A stretch of DNA of 64,000 nucleotides from Zeimonas arvi (lineage in GTDB: Bacteria; Pseudomonadota; Gammaproteobacteria; Burkholderiales; Burkholderiaceae_E): positions 62,001 to 126,000 of the forward strand of contig NZ_VDUY01000008.1 of the NCBI RefSeq assembly GCF_008039575.1, read 5' to 3'. The notes beneath the pieces are model-generated. The model worked only from the letters and a program-made list of their open reading frames with translations, was not told where the DNA came from and made no database searches. Position 1 is the first letter of the stretch, and each line of letters starts with the position of its first letter. Position numbers and translations under genes: made by a program. Positions 1-8,732 of this stretch are shown here, piece by piece.

Positions 1-208
1 GCACGACCCGAACGCCGGCCGCGGCGCAGGCGCGCACGACTGCCGAGACCTCCTCGGTGCTGCCCGGCAGCACGACCGCCAGCGCCTCGCCGCCGTAGCG
101 GCCGCGCCAGTCGCGCGTGTAGGGCGCCGTGTCGTCGGCGCCGGCCAGCACGTGGGGGGCGCCGACGCAGTCGCGCAGGGCGACGATCAATGCCGCGGCG
201 TCGCTCAT
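1..208 (-). CDS. FAD-linked oxidase / D-2-hydroxyacid dehydrogenase, N-terminal fragment
   Basis: The first 69 codons of a flavoprotein run off the left edge of the window. The visible part has the start of an FAD_binding_4 (GlcD/PCMH-type) domain: a D-W-R-G-R-Y-G-G segment followed by A-V-V-L-P-G-S-T-E-E-V, typical of the strand-helix that precedes the pyrophosphate-binding loop. The family oxidises D-lactate, glycolate or D-2-hydroxyglutarate; the substrate cannot be told from this fragment. The ATG at 208 overlaps the stop of the upstream minus-strand reading frame by the ATGA pattern, so it is probably translationally coupled to it. Confidence 0.8.
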   Translation of the reverse strand, partial: MSDAAALIVALRDCVGAPHVLAGADDTAPYTRDWRGRYGGEALAVVLPGSTEEVSAVVRACAAAGVRVV

Positions 209-390
209 TGCGCGCCTCGCTCCCGCTCTGTGCCCCGCACGGTCTTGCGCGCCATGCGCCATCGGTGCACCGCGCTCGGGCCGTGGGAATCCTGGCGCGC
301 GTCGTTCTCGAACGGGATCGCCTGCCCGGCGATGAACTGGCGGGAGCGAACGCCCGGCGCGATCAGCTCGGGGGAAATCGGGAAGTCCAA
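205..390 (-). CDS. Small hypothetical protein coupled to the FAD oxidase
   Basis: A 61-codon frame that I do not recognise ends with a TGA sharing four bases with the ATG of the FAD oxidase, which is the main argument that it is translated. No ATG or GTG is available in frame after the previous gene; a TTG at 390 has a GGAG eight bases upstream and is the likely start. The product is polar and rich in Arg at its end (K-T-V-R-G-T-E-R-E-R). It may be an accessory to the oxidase, but no function is visible. Codon bias is similar to its neighbours. Confidence 0.4.
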   Translation of the reverse strand: MDFPISPELIAPGVRSRQFIAGQAIPFENDARQDSHGPSAVHRWRMARKTVRGTERERGAQ

Positions 391-445
391 GTCGGGTGCT
401 CCGTCGTTGGTGGGCGGACGCGCAGGCGAGCCGGATGACGCCCGG

Positions 446-736
446 TCAGCGCGCGGGATGCTTCCTTCCGGTGGCGGCGAGATCCTCGCGCAGTCGGGCA
501 GGGAGCCGATTGAGCATCCACCGGATCGCGGCCGGGACCAGCACCAGGTCGTCGACGAGACCCAGGAACGGAAGGGTGAGCTCCGGCAACAGGTCGATCG
601 GCGAGACCAGGTAGAGCAGCAGCAGTGCCGTGCCGGCCTTGAGCCAGAACGGCGCGCCGGGATGGCGTAGCGCGCGCCAGAGGGTCTTCGCGTCGCCGCG
701 CACCAGGAGCCAGAGGGCCGACAGTCGCTTCCACAT
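446..736 (-). CDS. YkvA family (DUF1232) membrane protein
   Basis: This 96-residue protein carries the DUF1232 signature: a hydrophobic segment at about 33-55 containing L-V-S-P-I-D-L-L-P-E, then a second hydrophobic stretch with G-L-V-D-D-L-V-L-V-P and a closing W-M-L. The family is common in bacteria and its role is unknown. It starts at an ATG at 736 and is followed on the same strand by a small frame and the FAD oxidase, suggesting one transcript. A second, unrelated-context member of the same family is encoded in the mobile element at 51566-51952. Confidence 0.85.
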   Translation of the reverse strand: MWKRLSALWLLVRGDAKTLWRALRHPGAPFWLKAGTALLLLYLVSPIDLLPELTLPFLGLVDDLVLVPAAIRWMLNRLPARLREDLAATGRKHPAR

Positions 737-808
737 GCCGCGAATTGTCGCATTCCGCTTCGGAAGCCGGAGACGGAGCGCCGCAGCGCAATCGGCTAGA
801 CTTCGAGG

Positions 809-1486
809 ATGAATCAGGACGAACTCAAGCGGGCCGCGGCCCGCGCCGCGCTCGACGAACTCGTCGACGGCGCCATCGTCGGGGTCGGCAGCGGGTCCAC
901 CGTCAACTTCTTCATCGACTACCTCGGCGAGCGGCGCGAGCGGATCGCGGGCGCCGTGTCCAGTTCGGAGAAGAGCAGCGCGCGCCTGCGCGAGCGCGGC
1001 ATCGAAGTCCTGGAGCTGAACGATGTCGTGGCTGCCGGCAGGCCCATCCCGGTCTACGTGGATGGCGCCGACGAGATCGACACCGGCCTGCGGATGATCA
1101 AGGGCGGGGGCGGGGCGCTGACCCGCGAAAAGATCGTCGCGGCGGCCAGCGGGTGTTTCGTCTGCATCGTCGATGCCTCCAAGCTCGTCGAGCGGCTGGG
1201 CGCCTTTCCGCTGCCGGTCGAGGTCATCCCGATGGCCCGCGAGCTGGTCGCGAGCCGGCTGCGCGAACTGGGCGGCAGGCCCGTCGAGCGGGCCGGCTTC
1301 GTGACCGACAACGGCAACCTGATCCTCGACGTGGCCGGGCTGGGCATCGACGATCCGGTCGCCATGGAAACCCGCATCAACCAGTGGCCGGGCGTCGTGA
1401 CCGTCGGCCTGTTTGCGAGCCGCCCTGCCGACGTGGTATTGATAGCAAAGCCGGACGGCATCGAGCGCAGGCCGTCGCGCGGCTGA
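809..1486 (+). CDS. rpiA: Ribose-5-phosphate isomerase A
   Basis: Interconverts ribose 5-phosphate and ribulose 5-phosphate in the pentose phosphate pathway. The 225-residue length is normal for RpiA. Diagnostic motifs are present: G-V-G-S-G-S-T-V near residue 28 (phosphate loop), D-G-A-D-E-I-D near 88, and [11 protein letters not shown] near 100, which contains the general base region. The ATG at 809 has a GAGG close upstream. It is transcribed away from the YkvA gene and leads into the methyltransferase gene 28 bases downstream, perhaps as a two-gene unit. Confidence 0.95.
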   Translation: MNQDELKRAAARAALDELVDGAIVGVGSGSTVNFFIDYLGERRERIAGAVSSSEKSSARLRERGIEVLELNDVVAAGRPIPVYVDGADEIDTGLRMIKGGGGALTREKIVAAASGCFVCIVDASKLVERLGAFPLPVEVIPMARELVASRLRELGGRPVERAGFVTDNGNLILDVAGLGIDDPVAMETRINQWPGVVTVGLFASRPADVVLIAKPDGIERRPSRG

Positions 1487-1514
1487 AGCCAAGAAAGACA
1501 GACAGGAGAGCCGC

Positions 1515-2165
1515 GTGTCATCTCGATCGCCGCGAACGGATCTGGCCGGAGACAACGAAACCATCATCCAGAGCGACCATGCGGTACGACCGCAGCGCGA
1601 CGAGAAACTGACCTTCCTGCAAGGCTTCCTGCGCGAGCCCAAGGGCGTCGGCTCGGTGATCCCCAGCTCGCGATTCATGGAGCGCAGGCTGGTCGAGGTT
1701 GCGGGCCTCGCCACGGCCGATTCGGTGGTCGAACTGGGGCCGGGCACCGGCGGCACCACCCGGGCCTTCCTGAAGGCCATGCCGGCCGGTTCCGCGCTGA
1801 TGGCGATCGAGCTCGACGGGCTCTTTGCCGACCATGTCCGCAGCGCCATTCATGACCCCCGCCTGGTGGTCCACCAGGGCAGCGCCGAGGACATCGTCGA
1901 GACCCTGGCCGCGTATCGCCAGAAGTCGCCGCAGGCGGTGATCTCCGGCATTCCGTTTTCCACGATGCCGGCCGACCTCGGCCTGCGCATCGTCGAGGGC
2001 GTGGGGGCGGCGCTCGCCCCGGGCGGCTGTTTCGTCGCCTACCAGTTTCGCGACGTGGTCGCGCGCCATGCGCGTCAGGTGTTCGGCGCGGCGGAGTACG
2101 AGCGCATGGAGTTCCTGAACATTCCGCCGATGCACGTGTGGCGCTGGCGCAAGAAGGGCGGCTGA
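1515..2165 (+). CDS. SAM-dependent methyltransferase, phospholipid N-methyltransferase-like
   Basis: Class I methyltransferase of 216 residues. The SAM-binding motif I is V-V-E-L-G-P-G-T-G-G-T-T around residue 70, with an acidic A-I-E-L-D about 25 residues later (motif II) and an S-G-I-P-F segment equivalent to motif IV. The N-terminal F-L-x-x-P-K-x-V-G-S-V-I-P-S-S-R motif is typical of bacterial phosphatidylethanolamine methyltransferases and of KsgA-like relatives, so a lipid head group is the likeliest substrate. The start is GTG at 1515, chosen because AGGAGAG lies six bases upstream. Confidence 0.8.
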   Translation: MSSRSPRTDLAGDNETIIQSDHAVRPQRDEKLTFLQGFLREPKGVGSVIPSSRFMERRLVEVAGLATADSVVELGPGTGGTTRAFLKAMPAGSALMAIELDGLFADHVRSAIHDPRLVVHQGSAEDIVETLAAYRQKSPQAVISGIPFSTMPADLGLRIVEGVGAALAPGGCFVAYQFRDVVARHARQVFGAAEYERMEFLNIPPMHVWRWRKKGG

Positions 2166-2849
2166 CGGCTTCTCGTTCGGGGCGCGGCCGCTTCTCTTCG
2201 TCGGGGCGGGCGCGAGGCCGGAATGGCGCGCGCAAGCGCGGGTGCGCTGTCCGCTTCGCGGAAACGCTTGGTCGCGCGGACGCTCAGCCCCGACCGCGGA
2301 ACGCAACTCGCCCGCCTGCGGCGGGCTCAGACAGCGTTCCGCTCTCGCTTCGCTCGCCGGGTCTTCGCTGCGCTCCCGCGCCAGCGCACACGCGCTTGCA
2401 GAAAGCCCGCCTCCCCCCGCCCGCCGGGACCCGTTTGCGCATGCGGCCGCGCCCCGCCCGCGAACGCGCATCAGCCAATGGTTGGCCAAAGGATCCGAGC
2501 GGCCCGTACGGCGTCGCGCGCGAGCGAGGCGAGCGCCCCGCGCAACGCGTGGCAGTCCGGAAGATCCAGGTCCGGGGGCTGGGGCGAGGGCTGGCGCCGG
2601 ACATTTCGGCAAGCCGCGTGCTGACGAAGGAACCGGCGATCAGGGAGGGCGCTGTCTGAGCGGGCCCACCGGGCCCGCGAGTTGCGCCCGACCCGCCGGT
2701 GACGAGGCAGACGCGGGAACCCCTCGCCGCAGGCGAGGGGCGCAGCCGTATGTCCGGCGCCAGCCCTCGCCCCAGCCCCTGGACCGGGCGCAGGAGCAGA
2801 CCCGTTGGTCCAGGGCGCTCGCGTTGTTCGCGCGCGACGAGACGCGCCC
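2166..2849. other. Long GC-rich intergenic region without a supported gene
   Basis: About 680 bases between convergent genes. Open frames occur on both strands, but they are Arg/Pro/Ala-rich and mirror each other, as expected from GC skew and inverted repeats, so I annotate no protein. It contains short CGAGCG/CGCTCG-type reiterations and one long inverted repeat annotated separately. Confidence 0.7.
2569..2785. repeat. 36-bp inverted repeat with 145-bp spacer
   Basis: The arm at 2569-2604 (ending in GGCTGGCGCCGGACAT) matches the reverse complement of 2750-2785 (beginning ATGTCCGGCGCCAGCC) at 35 of 36 positions. The spacer is 145 bases. Translated, both arms give the same peptide start (M-S-G-A-S-P-R-P-S-P) in opposite directions, which explains the overlapping spurious frames. 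This looks like an interspersed extragenic repeat or a small non-autonomous element rather than a terminator, because no T-run follows. Confidence 0.75.
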
Positions 2850-3122
2850 TCAGGCCGACGGCGGCACGTAGCCGGCGACCGCGTCGCCGCCATCGCCGAA
2901 GAAGTACTTCTCCATCTGCGTCGCCAGGTACTTTCGCGCCCGAGCGTCGGCCAGGTTCAGCCGGTTCTCGTTGACCAGCATGGTCTGGTGCCGGACCCAG
3001 CCTTGCCAGGCCTCCTTGGACACGCTCTCGTAGATCTTCTTCCCGAGCTCGCCGGGGTAGGGCGGGAAGTCGAGGCCTTCGGCCTCGCGTTGAAGCTTCA
3101 CGCAGAAAACGGTGCGGGACAT
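2850..3122 (-). CDS. yggX: YggX-family oxidative damage protection / Fe(II)-trafficking protein
   Basis: The 90-residue product matches the YggX family over its full length: [10 protein letters not shown] at the N-terminus with the conserved Cys at 7, [12 protein letters not shown] near 17, and [11 protein letters not shown]-x-N-E in the middle. The family protects Fe-S clusters and helps iron traffic. It lies 8 bases downstream of argA on the same strand, an arrangement seen in other betaproteobacteria, so the two are probably co-transcribed. Confidence 0.95.
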   Translation of the reverse strand: MSRTVFCVKLQREAEGLDFPPYPGELGKKIYESVSKEAWQGWVRHQTMLVNENRLNLADARARKYLATQMEKYFFGDGGDAVAGYVPPSA

Positions 3123-3130
3123 TCGATTCC

Positions 3131-4537
3131 TCAGAGTTGCTTGATCAGCACGCGCGAGCGGCGCTGCCAGTTGTACATGCTCTGCCGCTCCAGCGGCAAC
3201 TGTTCGACGGAAGCGAGCACGAAGCCGCGCTTCAGGAACCAGTGCATCGTGCGGGTGGTGAGCACGAACAGGCGCTTGAGCCCCGCGGCGCGGGCGCGCT
3301 GTTCGATGCGCTTGAGCAGGCGCTCGCCGTCGCCGCGGCTCTGCGCCTTCGGGTTCACCGCCAGGCAGGCCATCTCGCCGATCCGCTCGTCGGGGAAGGC
3401 GTAGAGCGCGGCGCAGCCGAAGATCACGCCGTCGTGCTCGATCACCGTGAAGTTCTCGACCTCGCGCTCGATCAGCGAGCGGTCGCGCTTGACCAGCGTG
3501 CCGTCTTCCTCGAGCGGTCGGATCAGCGCCAGAATGCCGCCCACGTCGTCGGGCGTGGCCTCGCGCAGCTCCTCGAGGGTTTCCTCGACCAGCATCGTGC
3601 CGACGCCGTCGTGCTGGAACAGCTCGAGCAGCACGCTGCCGTCGAGCTGCAGCGGGATGATGTGCGCGCGCGCCACGCCGCCGTCGCAGGCGCGCAGCGC
3701 GTGGCGCAGCAGGAAGGCGGCGTCGGGGGTCAGCAGTTCCGACCGGAGCAGGCGCTGCGCGTCGGCCTCGGAGATCTCGCGCAGGAGCTCGTCTTCGACC
3801 GCGGTCAGTGCCTCGGGTTCGGCCAGGAAGATCAGCTTGTCGGCGTCGAGCGCGACCGCGGTGCTCACCGCCACGTCTTCCATGGTCAGGTTGAAGGCCT
3901 CGCCGGTGGGCGAGTAGCCCAGCGGGGACAGCAGCACGATCGCGCCGCTCTGCATCGCGAAGCGGATGGTCTGGATGTCGATCTTGCGCACCAGCCCGGT
4001 GTGCTGGAAGTCGACGCCGTCGACGATGCCCACCGGGCGGGCGACCACGAGGTTGCCCGAAACCACCCGTACCGAGGAGTGGGCCATTGGCGTGTTGGGC
4101 AGGCCCTGCGAGAACGCCGCCTCGATGTCCAGGCGCAACTCGCCGGCGGCTTCCTTTGCGCATTCGAGCGCGGCAGGATCGGTGATGCGCAGGCCATCGG
4201 AATACTGCGGCTCCACGCCGCGCAGCCGGAGCTGTTCGTTGACTTGCGGGCGCGAGCCGTGCACGACCACGATCCTCATCCCCATGGCGTGCAGCAGGCT
4301 GAGGTCCTGCACCAGCGCGTTCAGCCGGCCGGCCTCGATCAGCTCGCCAGGCACGCCGACCACGAAGGTCTTGCCGCGAAAGGCGTGGATGTAGGGCGCC
4401 ACGGTGCGCAGCCAGGCGACGAACTGCTCCGGTTCGGGCAGGGCCGGCAGGTTGGAAGCCACCGGGGCGAGATCGCCGCTGGCGGATGGGACGTCGGCAG
4501 GGGCGACGTCGGCGGCGGCGCGGGGGGGCGTGTTCAT
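3131..4537 (-). CDS. argA: N-acetylglutamate synthase (amino-acid N-acetyltransferase)
   Basis: First enzyme of arginine biosynthesis, making N-acetyl-L-glutamate from glutamate and acetyl-CoA. An N-terminal amino-acid-kinase-like domain (about 45-295, with [10 protein letters not shown]) is followed by a GNAT domain (about 305-445, with [16 protein letters not shown] as acetyl-CoA loop). Length (468 residues from this start) fits the classical ArgA type. The ATG at 4537 was chosen; an in-frame ATG at 4561 would add eight residues and overlap the hrpA start. There is no good Shine-Dalgarno sequence, and the -10 box sits so close that the mRNA may be leaderless. Confidence 0.93.
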   Translation of the reverse strand: MNTPPRAAADVAPADVPSASGDLAPVASNLPALPEPEQFVAWLRTVAPYIHAFRGKTFVVGVPGELIEAGRLNALVQDLSLLHAMGMRIVVVHGSRPQVNEQLRLRGVEPQYSDGLRITDPAALECAKEAAGELRLDIEAAFSQGLPNTPMAHSSVRVVSGNLVVARPVGIVDGVDFQHTGLVRKIDIQTIRFAMQSGAIVLLSPLGYSPTGEAFNLTMEDVAVSTAVALDADKLIFLAEPEALTAVEDELLREISEADAQRLLRSELLTPDAAFLLRHALRACDGGVARAHIIPLQLDGSVLLELFQHDGVGTMLVEETLEELREATPDDVGGILALIRPLEEDGTLVKRDRSLIEREVENFTVIEHDGVIFGCAALYAFPDERIGEMACLAVNPKAQSRGDGERLLKRIEQRARAAGLKRLFVLTTRTMHWFLKRGFVLASVEQLPLERQSMYNWQRRSRVLIKQL

Positions 4538-4543
4538 CCGCTC

Positions 4544-4551
4544 ATTATAAT
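4544..4551. promoter_or_regulatory. Overlapping divergent -10 boxes for argA and hrpA
   Basis: The octamer ATTATAAT reads TATAAT on the plus strand (4546-4551) and TATAAT on the minus strand (4549-4544). It lies between the hrpA ATG (4560) and the argA ATG (4537). A start site 6-7 bases past each box would fall 2-3 bases before the hrpA ATG and at or within a base or two of the argA ATG. No convincing -35 hexamers are visible at 17 bp on either side. This is the only AT-rich stretch in the intergenic space. Confidence 0.6.
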
Positions 4552-4559
4552 TTCGCGCC

Positions 4560-7500
4560 ATGTCTTCGCCCCAGCGCCCTCGCGCACAGCAGCAGGATTC
4601 GCCGCGGCCGGGCGCTTCCGCGCGGAAATCCGACCGCCGCCCCCGGCCCGGGCCGGCGCGGCGCTTCGAGCCGCGGCCGCTGCCGCCACTGAGCTTTCCC
4701 GAATCCCTGCCGGTCTCGGCCCGGCGCGAGGAGATCGCGGCCGCGATCCGCGCGCACCCGGTCGTGATCGTGAGCGGCGAGACCGGCTCGGGCAAGACCA
4801 CCCAGCTGCCCAAGATCTGCGCGATGGCGGGTCGCGGGCAGGCGGGGCTGATCGGCCATACCCAACCGCGGCGCATCGCCGCCACCGCGGTGGCGAGGCG
4901 CATCGCCGAGGAGCTCGGGTCGCCGCTGGGCACGCACGTGGGCTACAAGATCCGCTTCAACGAGAAGCTCGCCGCCGGCGCCTCGTTCAAGCTGATGACC
5001 GACGGCATCCTGCTGGCGGAGACGCTGTCCGACCCGTTGCTGCGCGACTACGACACGATCATCGTCGACGAGGCGCACGAGCGCAGCCTGAACATCGACT
5101 TCCTGCTCGGCTACCTGAAGCAGCTGCTCGAGGGGCCGCGGCGCGACGACCTGCGCATCGTGATCACCTCGGCCACGATCGATGCCGAGCGCTTCGCCCG
5201 GCATTTCGGGCGCGACACCGGACGCGTCGACGAGCACGGCAAGGCGATCGTCGAGCCCGCGCCGGTCGTCGAGGTGTCGGGGCGGCTCTACCCGGTGGAG
5301 ATCCGCTGGCAGGGCTTCGACGACAGCCATCGCGACGACGAGGACGAGGACGACCTCCCCTCGCGGATCGACGAGGCGATCGAGAGCCTGTGGCGCGAGG
5401 CGCCCGGCGACGTGCTGGTCTTCCTGCCGGGCGAGCGCGAGATCCGCGACGTGGCCGAGCACCTGCGCCGGCTCATCGCGCGCGCGAGCGCGCGCGGCGG
5501 GTCGGGCGGCGGATCCCACGGTGGCTCGCTCGGTGGATCCATCTGGGCGCGCGGGCCGGTCGAGATCCTGCCCCTGTACTCGCGACTGTCGGCCGCCGAC
5601 CAGCAGCGGGTCTTCTCGCCTTCGCGCGGCCGGCGCATCGTGCTGGCCACCAACGTGGCCGAGACCTCGCTGACGGTGCCGGGCATCCGCTACGTGGTCG
5701 ACTCGGGCCTGGCCCGGGTCAAGCGCTACCGCTACCGGAACAAGGTCGAGCAGTTGCAGATCGAGGCGATCTCGCAGGCGGCGGCCAACCAGCGCTCGGG
5801 GCGCTGCGGTCGGGTGTCCGACGGCATCTGCGTCCGGCTCTACGACGAGGCCGACTTCCTCAAGCGGCCGCGCTTCACCGATCCCGAGGTGCTGCGCTCC
5901 TCGCTGGCCGGCGTGATCCTGCGGATGAAGGCGCTGCGGCTGCCCGACATCGAGGCTTTCCCTTTCCTCGATCCGCCGCCGCGCAAGGCGATCGCCGACG
6001 GCTTCGCGTTGCTGCACGAGCTGGGCGCGGTCGACGAGCGCCGCGAGCTGACCGACGTCGGCCGCACGCTCTCCAGGCTGCCGCTCGACCCGCGCATCGG
6101 CAGGATGCTGCTGGCCGCCCGCGAGCTGGGCGCGCTGCGCGAGGTGCTGGTGATCGCCGCGGCGCTGTCCTCGCAGGACCCGCGCGAGCGCCCGCCCGAA
6201 TCGCAACAGGCGGCCGATCAGTCGCACAAGCGCTTCGCGGACGAGAGCTCCGACTTCGTCGGCTGGCTCGAGCTCTGGAACCACTGGCAGAGGGCGCAGG
6301 CCGGCAAGGAGTCGAACCGCCGGCTCGCGAACCAGCTCGAGCGCGAGTTCCTGTCGCCCCGCAAGCTGCGCGAGTGGGCCGACGTGCATTCGCAGCTGGT
6401 CGAGACGCTGGGCGAGATGCACTGGAAGGCCAACGACAAGCCGGCCACGCCCGAGGGGATCCACCGCGCGCTGCTGACCGGCCTGCTCGGCAATCTGGGC
6501 TTCAAGCCGCTCGACGAGCCGCTGTACGCCGGCACGCATCAGGTGAAGTTCGCGATCCATCCCGGGTCGTACCTGACGAAGAAGGCGCCGCGCTGGATCA
6601 TGGCCGCCGAGCTGGTCGACACCGGCAGGCTGTATGCGCGGACCGTGGCGAAGATCGAGCCGGAGTGGATCGAGAAGGCCGCCGATCACCTGATCCAGCG
6701 CAGCTGGTCGGATCCGGTGTGGTCGAAGAACTCGGGGCAGGTGGTCGCCCACGAGCGCGGCATGCTCTACGGGCTCACGATCTACGCGCAGCGGCGGGTC
6801 AGCTACGGTCCGCGCGACCCGGCGCTCGCGCGCGAGACGATGATCCGCGCCGCGCTGGTCGAAGGCGACTGGGACGGCAAGCTGCCCTTCTTCGTGCACA
6901 ACCGCAAGCTGATCGCCGAGATCGAGAAGCTCGAGCACAAGATCCGCCGGCCCGACCTGCTGGTCGACGACCGCTACCTCTTCGACTTCTACGACGCGAA
7001 GATCCCGGCCGAGGTCTGGTCCGCTCAGGCGCTCGAGCAGTGGTGGCGGGCGGCGTCGCACGACGACCCGAAGCTGCTGTTCCTGTCGCGCGACGCGCTG
7101 CTGAAGAAGGACGCCGGCGACATCGGCAGCGACGCCTTCCCGCGCCGGCTCGCGATGGCAGGCGTGGCTTTCGAGCTCGACTACCGCTTCGAGCCGGGCA
7201 CGGCCGACGACGGCGTGACCATGACCGTGCCGATCGCCGCGCTGAACCAGGTCGATCCGCTGCGCTGCGAGTGGCTGGTGCCCGGCATGCTGAAGGACAA
7301 GGTCCAGGCGCTCTACAAGTCGCTGCCGCAGAAGCACAGGCGGCACCTGGTGCCCTTGCCCGACAGCGCCGGGGCATTCGTGGGGCGGGTGGCGGCGCGG
7401 GCAGCGGATCCGGGATCCGCGGCCGGCGACTGGATTCCCGGCAAGCCGCTGATCGACGCGCTGATCGACGACCTGCACGATCGGCACGGCATCCGTCTGC

Positions 7501-8732
7501 TGCGCGAGGACTTCCGGCCGGAGACGCTGCCGGCGCACCTGTTCATGAACTTCCGGCTGATCGATGCGCACGGCGCGCGCATCGCCGCTTCGCGCAACCT
7601 GCCTCAGTTGAAGGCCGACCACGGTGCGCGCGCACAGACGGCTTTCCAGGCGGCGCTCGCCCAGCTGGGTGACCGGCTGAGGGTTTCGGCCGCGCCGGAC
7701 GAGGGGATCGGCGAGGCCGGGGCGGTTGCGGGCGGGGCCGCGGACGCGGGGCCGCACGCTGGCGCGGGCCCGGCCACGACGGGCACGGTGAGGGCGCCGG
7801 GCGCCGGGGCCGGCGCCGCGGCCGCCGGCCAGGGCGGGGCAGACGCCGCGGCCGGGCCGGCCGGCCTGTCGCCCGGCCAGCGCTTCACCGACTGGTCCTT
7901 CGGCAGGCTGCCGGAACTGCTCGAGATCCCGGGGCGTGGCCCCCGCGCGCAGGCGTTGATCGGGTTTCCGGCCGTCGTCGACGTCGGCGACGCAGTCGAG
8001 TTGCAACTCTTCGACGAGCCCGAGGCCGCCAAGGCTGCACAGCGCGCCGGCACGGTCCGCCTGTTCGCGCTGGCGCTGAAGGAGCCGATCAAGTTCTTCG
8101 AGCGCAACATCCCCGACTTCCAGAAAATGTCGCTGCAGTTCGCGAGTTTCGGCAGCGGCGAGGATCTGAAGCGCGAGCTGGTGGCGGCGCTGATCGAGCG
8201 CGCCTGCCTGGGCGAGCCGTCGCCCGACGACGCCGAGTCCTTTGTGGCCCGGCTGGCCGAGGCGCGACCGCGCGTCAACCTGATCGGCCAGGAGGTCGCA
8301 CGCACGCTGGCGGGGATACTCGCCGAGCACCAGGGCATCCTGCGCAAGCTGCAGGCCGCGCGCGCCCACGCGCAGGCCGCCGAGGACGTCGGCAAGCAGC
8401 TCGAGGAACTGTTGCCGAAGCGCTTCGTGTCGGCCACGCCGCCCGAGCGCTTCCGCCACCTGCCGCGCTACCTGAAGGCGGTGTCGGCGCGGCTGGACAA
8501 GCTGCGCACCGAGCCCGCGCGCGACGCCCAGAAGATGGCCGAGCTGGCGCCGCTGCTGCAGGCCTGGCGGCGGATCGCGATTCAGCGCCGCGGCCAGGCC
8601 GATCCGCGGCTCGAAGCGTTCCGCTGGCTGCTCGAGGAACTGAGAGTGTCGCTGTTCGCGCAGGAGTTGCGCACGCCGACGCCGGTGTCGGTCAAGCGGC
8701 TCCAGAAGGCGCTGGAGGCGCTGCGGGCTTGA
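4560..8732 (+). CDS. hrpA: ATP-dependent RNA helicase HrpA (DEAH box)
   Basis: Large DEAH/RHA-type helicase of 1390 residues. Seen in order: Walker A G-E-T-G-S-G-K-T-T-Q near 78, D-E-A-H-E-R near 170, S-A-T-I-D near 205, F-L-P-G-E-R-E-I-R-D near 290, N-V-A-E-T-S-L-T-V-P-G-I near 364 and Q-R-S-G-R-C-G-R-V (motif VI) near 412. The long C-terminal part matches the DUF3418 region of HrpA. HrpA rescues stalled ribosomes and processes mRNA in E. coli. A Gly/Ala-rich low-complexity insertion occupies about residues 1055-1100. Its 3' end overlaps the convergent transporter gene by 41 bases. Confidence 0.95.
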   Translation: MSSPQRPRAQQQDSPRPGASARKSDRRPRPGPARRFEPRPLPPLSFPESLPVSARREEIAAAIRAHPVVIVSGETGSGKTTQLPKICAMAGRGQAGLIGHTQPRRIAATAVARRIAEELGSPLGTHVGYKIRFNEKLAAGASFKLMTDGILLAETLSDPLLRDYDTIIVDEAHERSLNIDFLLGYLKQLLEGPRRDDLRIVITSATIDAERFARHFGRDTGRVDEHGKAIVEPAPVVEVSGRLYPVEIRWQGFDDSHRDDEDEDDLPSRIDEAIESLWREAPGDVLVFLPGEREIRDVAEHLRRLIARASARGGSGGGSHGGSLGGSIWARGPVEILPLYSRLSAADQQRVFSPSRGRRIVLATNVAETSLTVPGIRYVVDSGLARVKRYRYRNKVEQLQIEAISQAAANQRSGRCGRVSDGICVRLYDEADFLKRPRFTDPEVLRSSLAGVILRMKALRLPDIEAFPFLDPPPRKAIADGFALLHELGAVDERRELTDVGRTLSRLPLDPRIGRMLLAARELGALREVLVIAAALSSQDPRERPPESQQAADQSHKRFADESSDFVGWLELWNHWQRAQAGKESNRRLANQLEREFLSPRKLREWADVHSQLVETLGEMHWKANDKPATPEGIHRALLTGLLGNLGFKPLDEPLYAGTHQVKFAIHPGSYLTKKAPRWIMAAELVDTGRLYARTVAKIEPEWIEKAADHLIQRSWSDPVWSKNSGQVVAHERGMLYGLTIYAQRRVSYGPRDPALARETMIRAALVEGDWDGKLPFFVHNRKLIAEIEKLEHKIRRPDLLVDDRYLFDFYDAKIPAEVWSAQALEQWWRAASHDDPKLLFLSRDALLKKDAGDIGSDAFPRRLAMAGVAFELDYRFEPGTADDGVTMTVPIAALNQVDPLRCEWLVPGMLKDKVQALYKSLPQKHRRHLVPLPDSAGAFVGRVAARAADPGSAAGDWIPGKPLIDALIDDLHDRHGIRLLREDFRPETLPAHLFMNFRLIDAHGARIAASRNLPQLKADHGARAQTAFQAALAQLGDRLRVSAAPDEGIGEAGAVAGGAADAGPHAGAGPATTGTVRAPGAGAGAAAAGQGGADAAAGPAGLSPGQRFTDWSFGRLPELLEIPGRGPRAQALIGFPAVVDVGDAVELQLFDEPEAAKAAQRAGTVRLFALALKEPIKFFERNIPDFQKMSLQFASFGSGEDLKRELVAALIERACLGEPSPDDAESFVARLAEARPRVNLIGQEVARTLAGILAEHQGILRKLQAARAHAQAAEDVGKQLEELLPKRFVSATPPERFRHLPRYLKAVSARLDKLRTEPARDAQKMAELAPLLQAWRRIAIQRRGQADPRLEAFRWLLEELRVSLFAQELRTPTPVSVKRLQKALEALRA

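Noticed and set aside
2230-2870. Several open frames on both strands rich in Arg, Pro and Ala
   Set aside because: They mirror one another across inverted repeats, have no family-like features and no ribosome sites; GC-rich DNA gives such frames by chance.
5490-5550. Gly/Ser-rich in-frame repeat in hrpA (G-G-S-x-G-G-S)
   Set aside because: Low-complexity linker inside an otherwise intact gene; not a mobile element or a separate feature.
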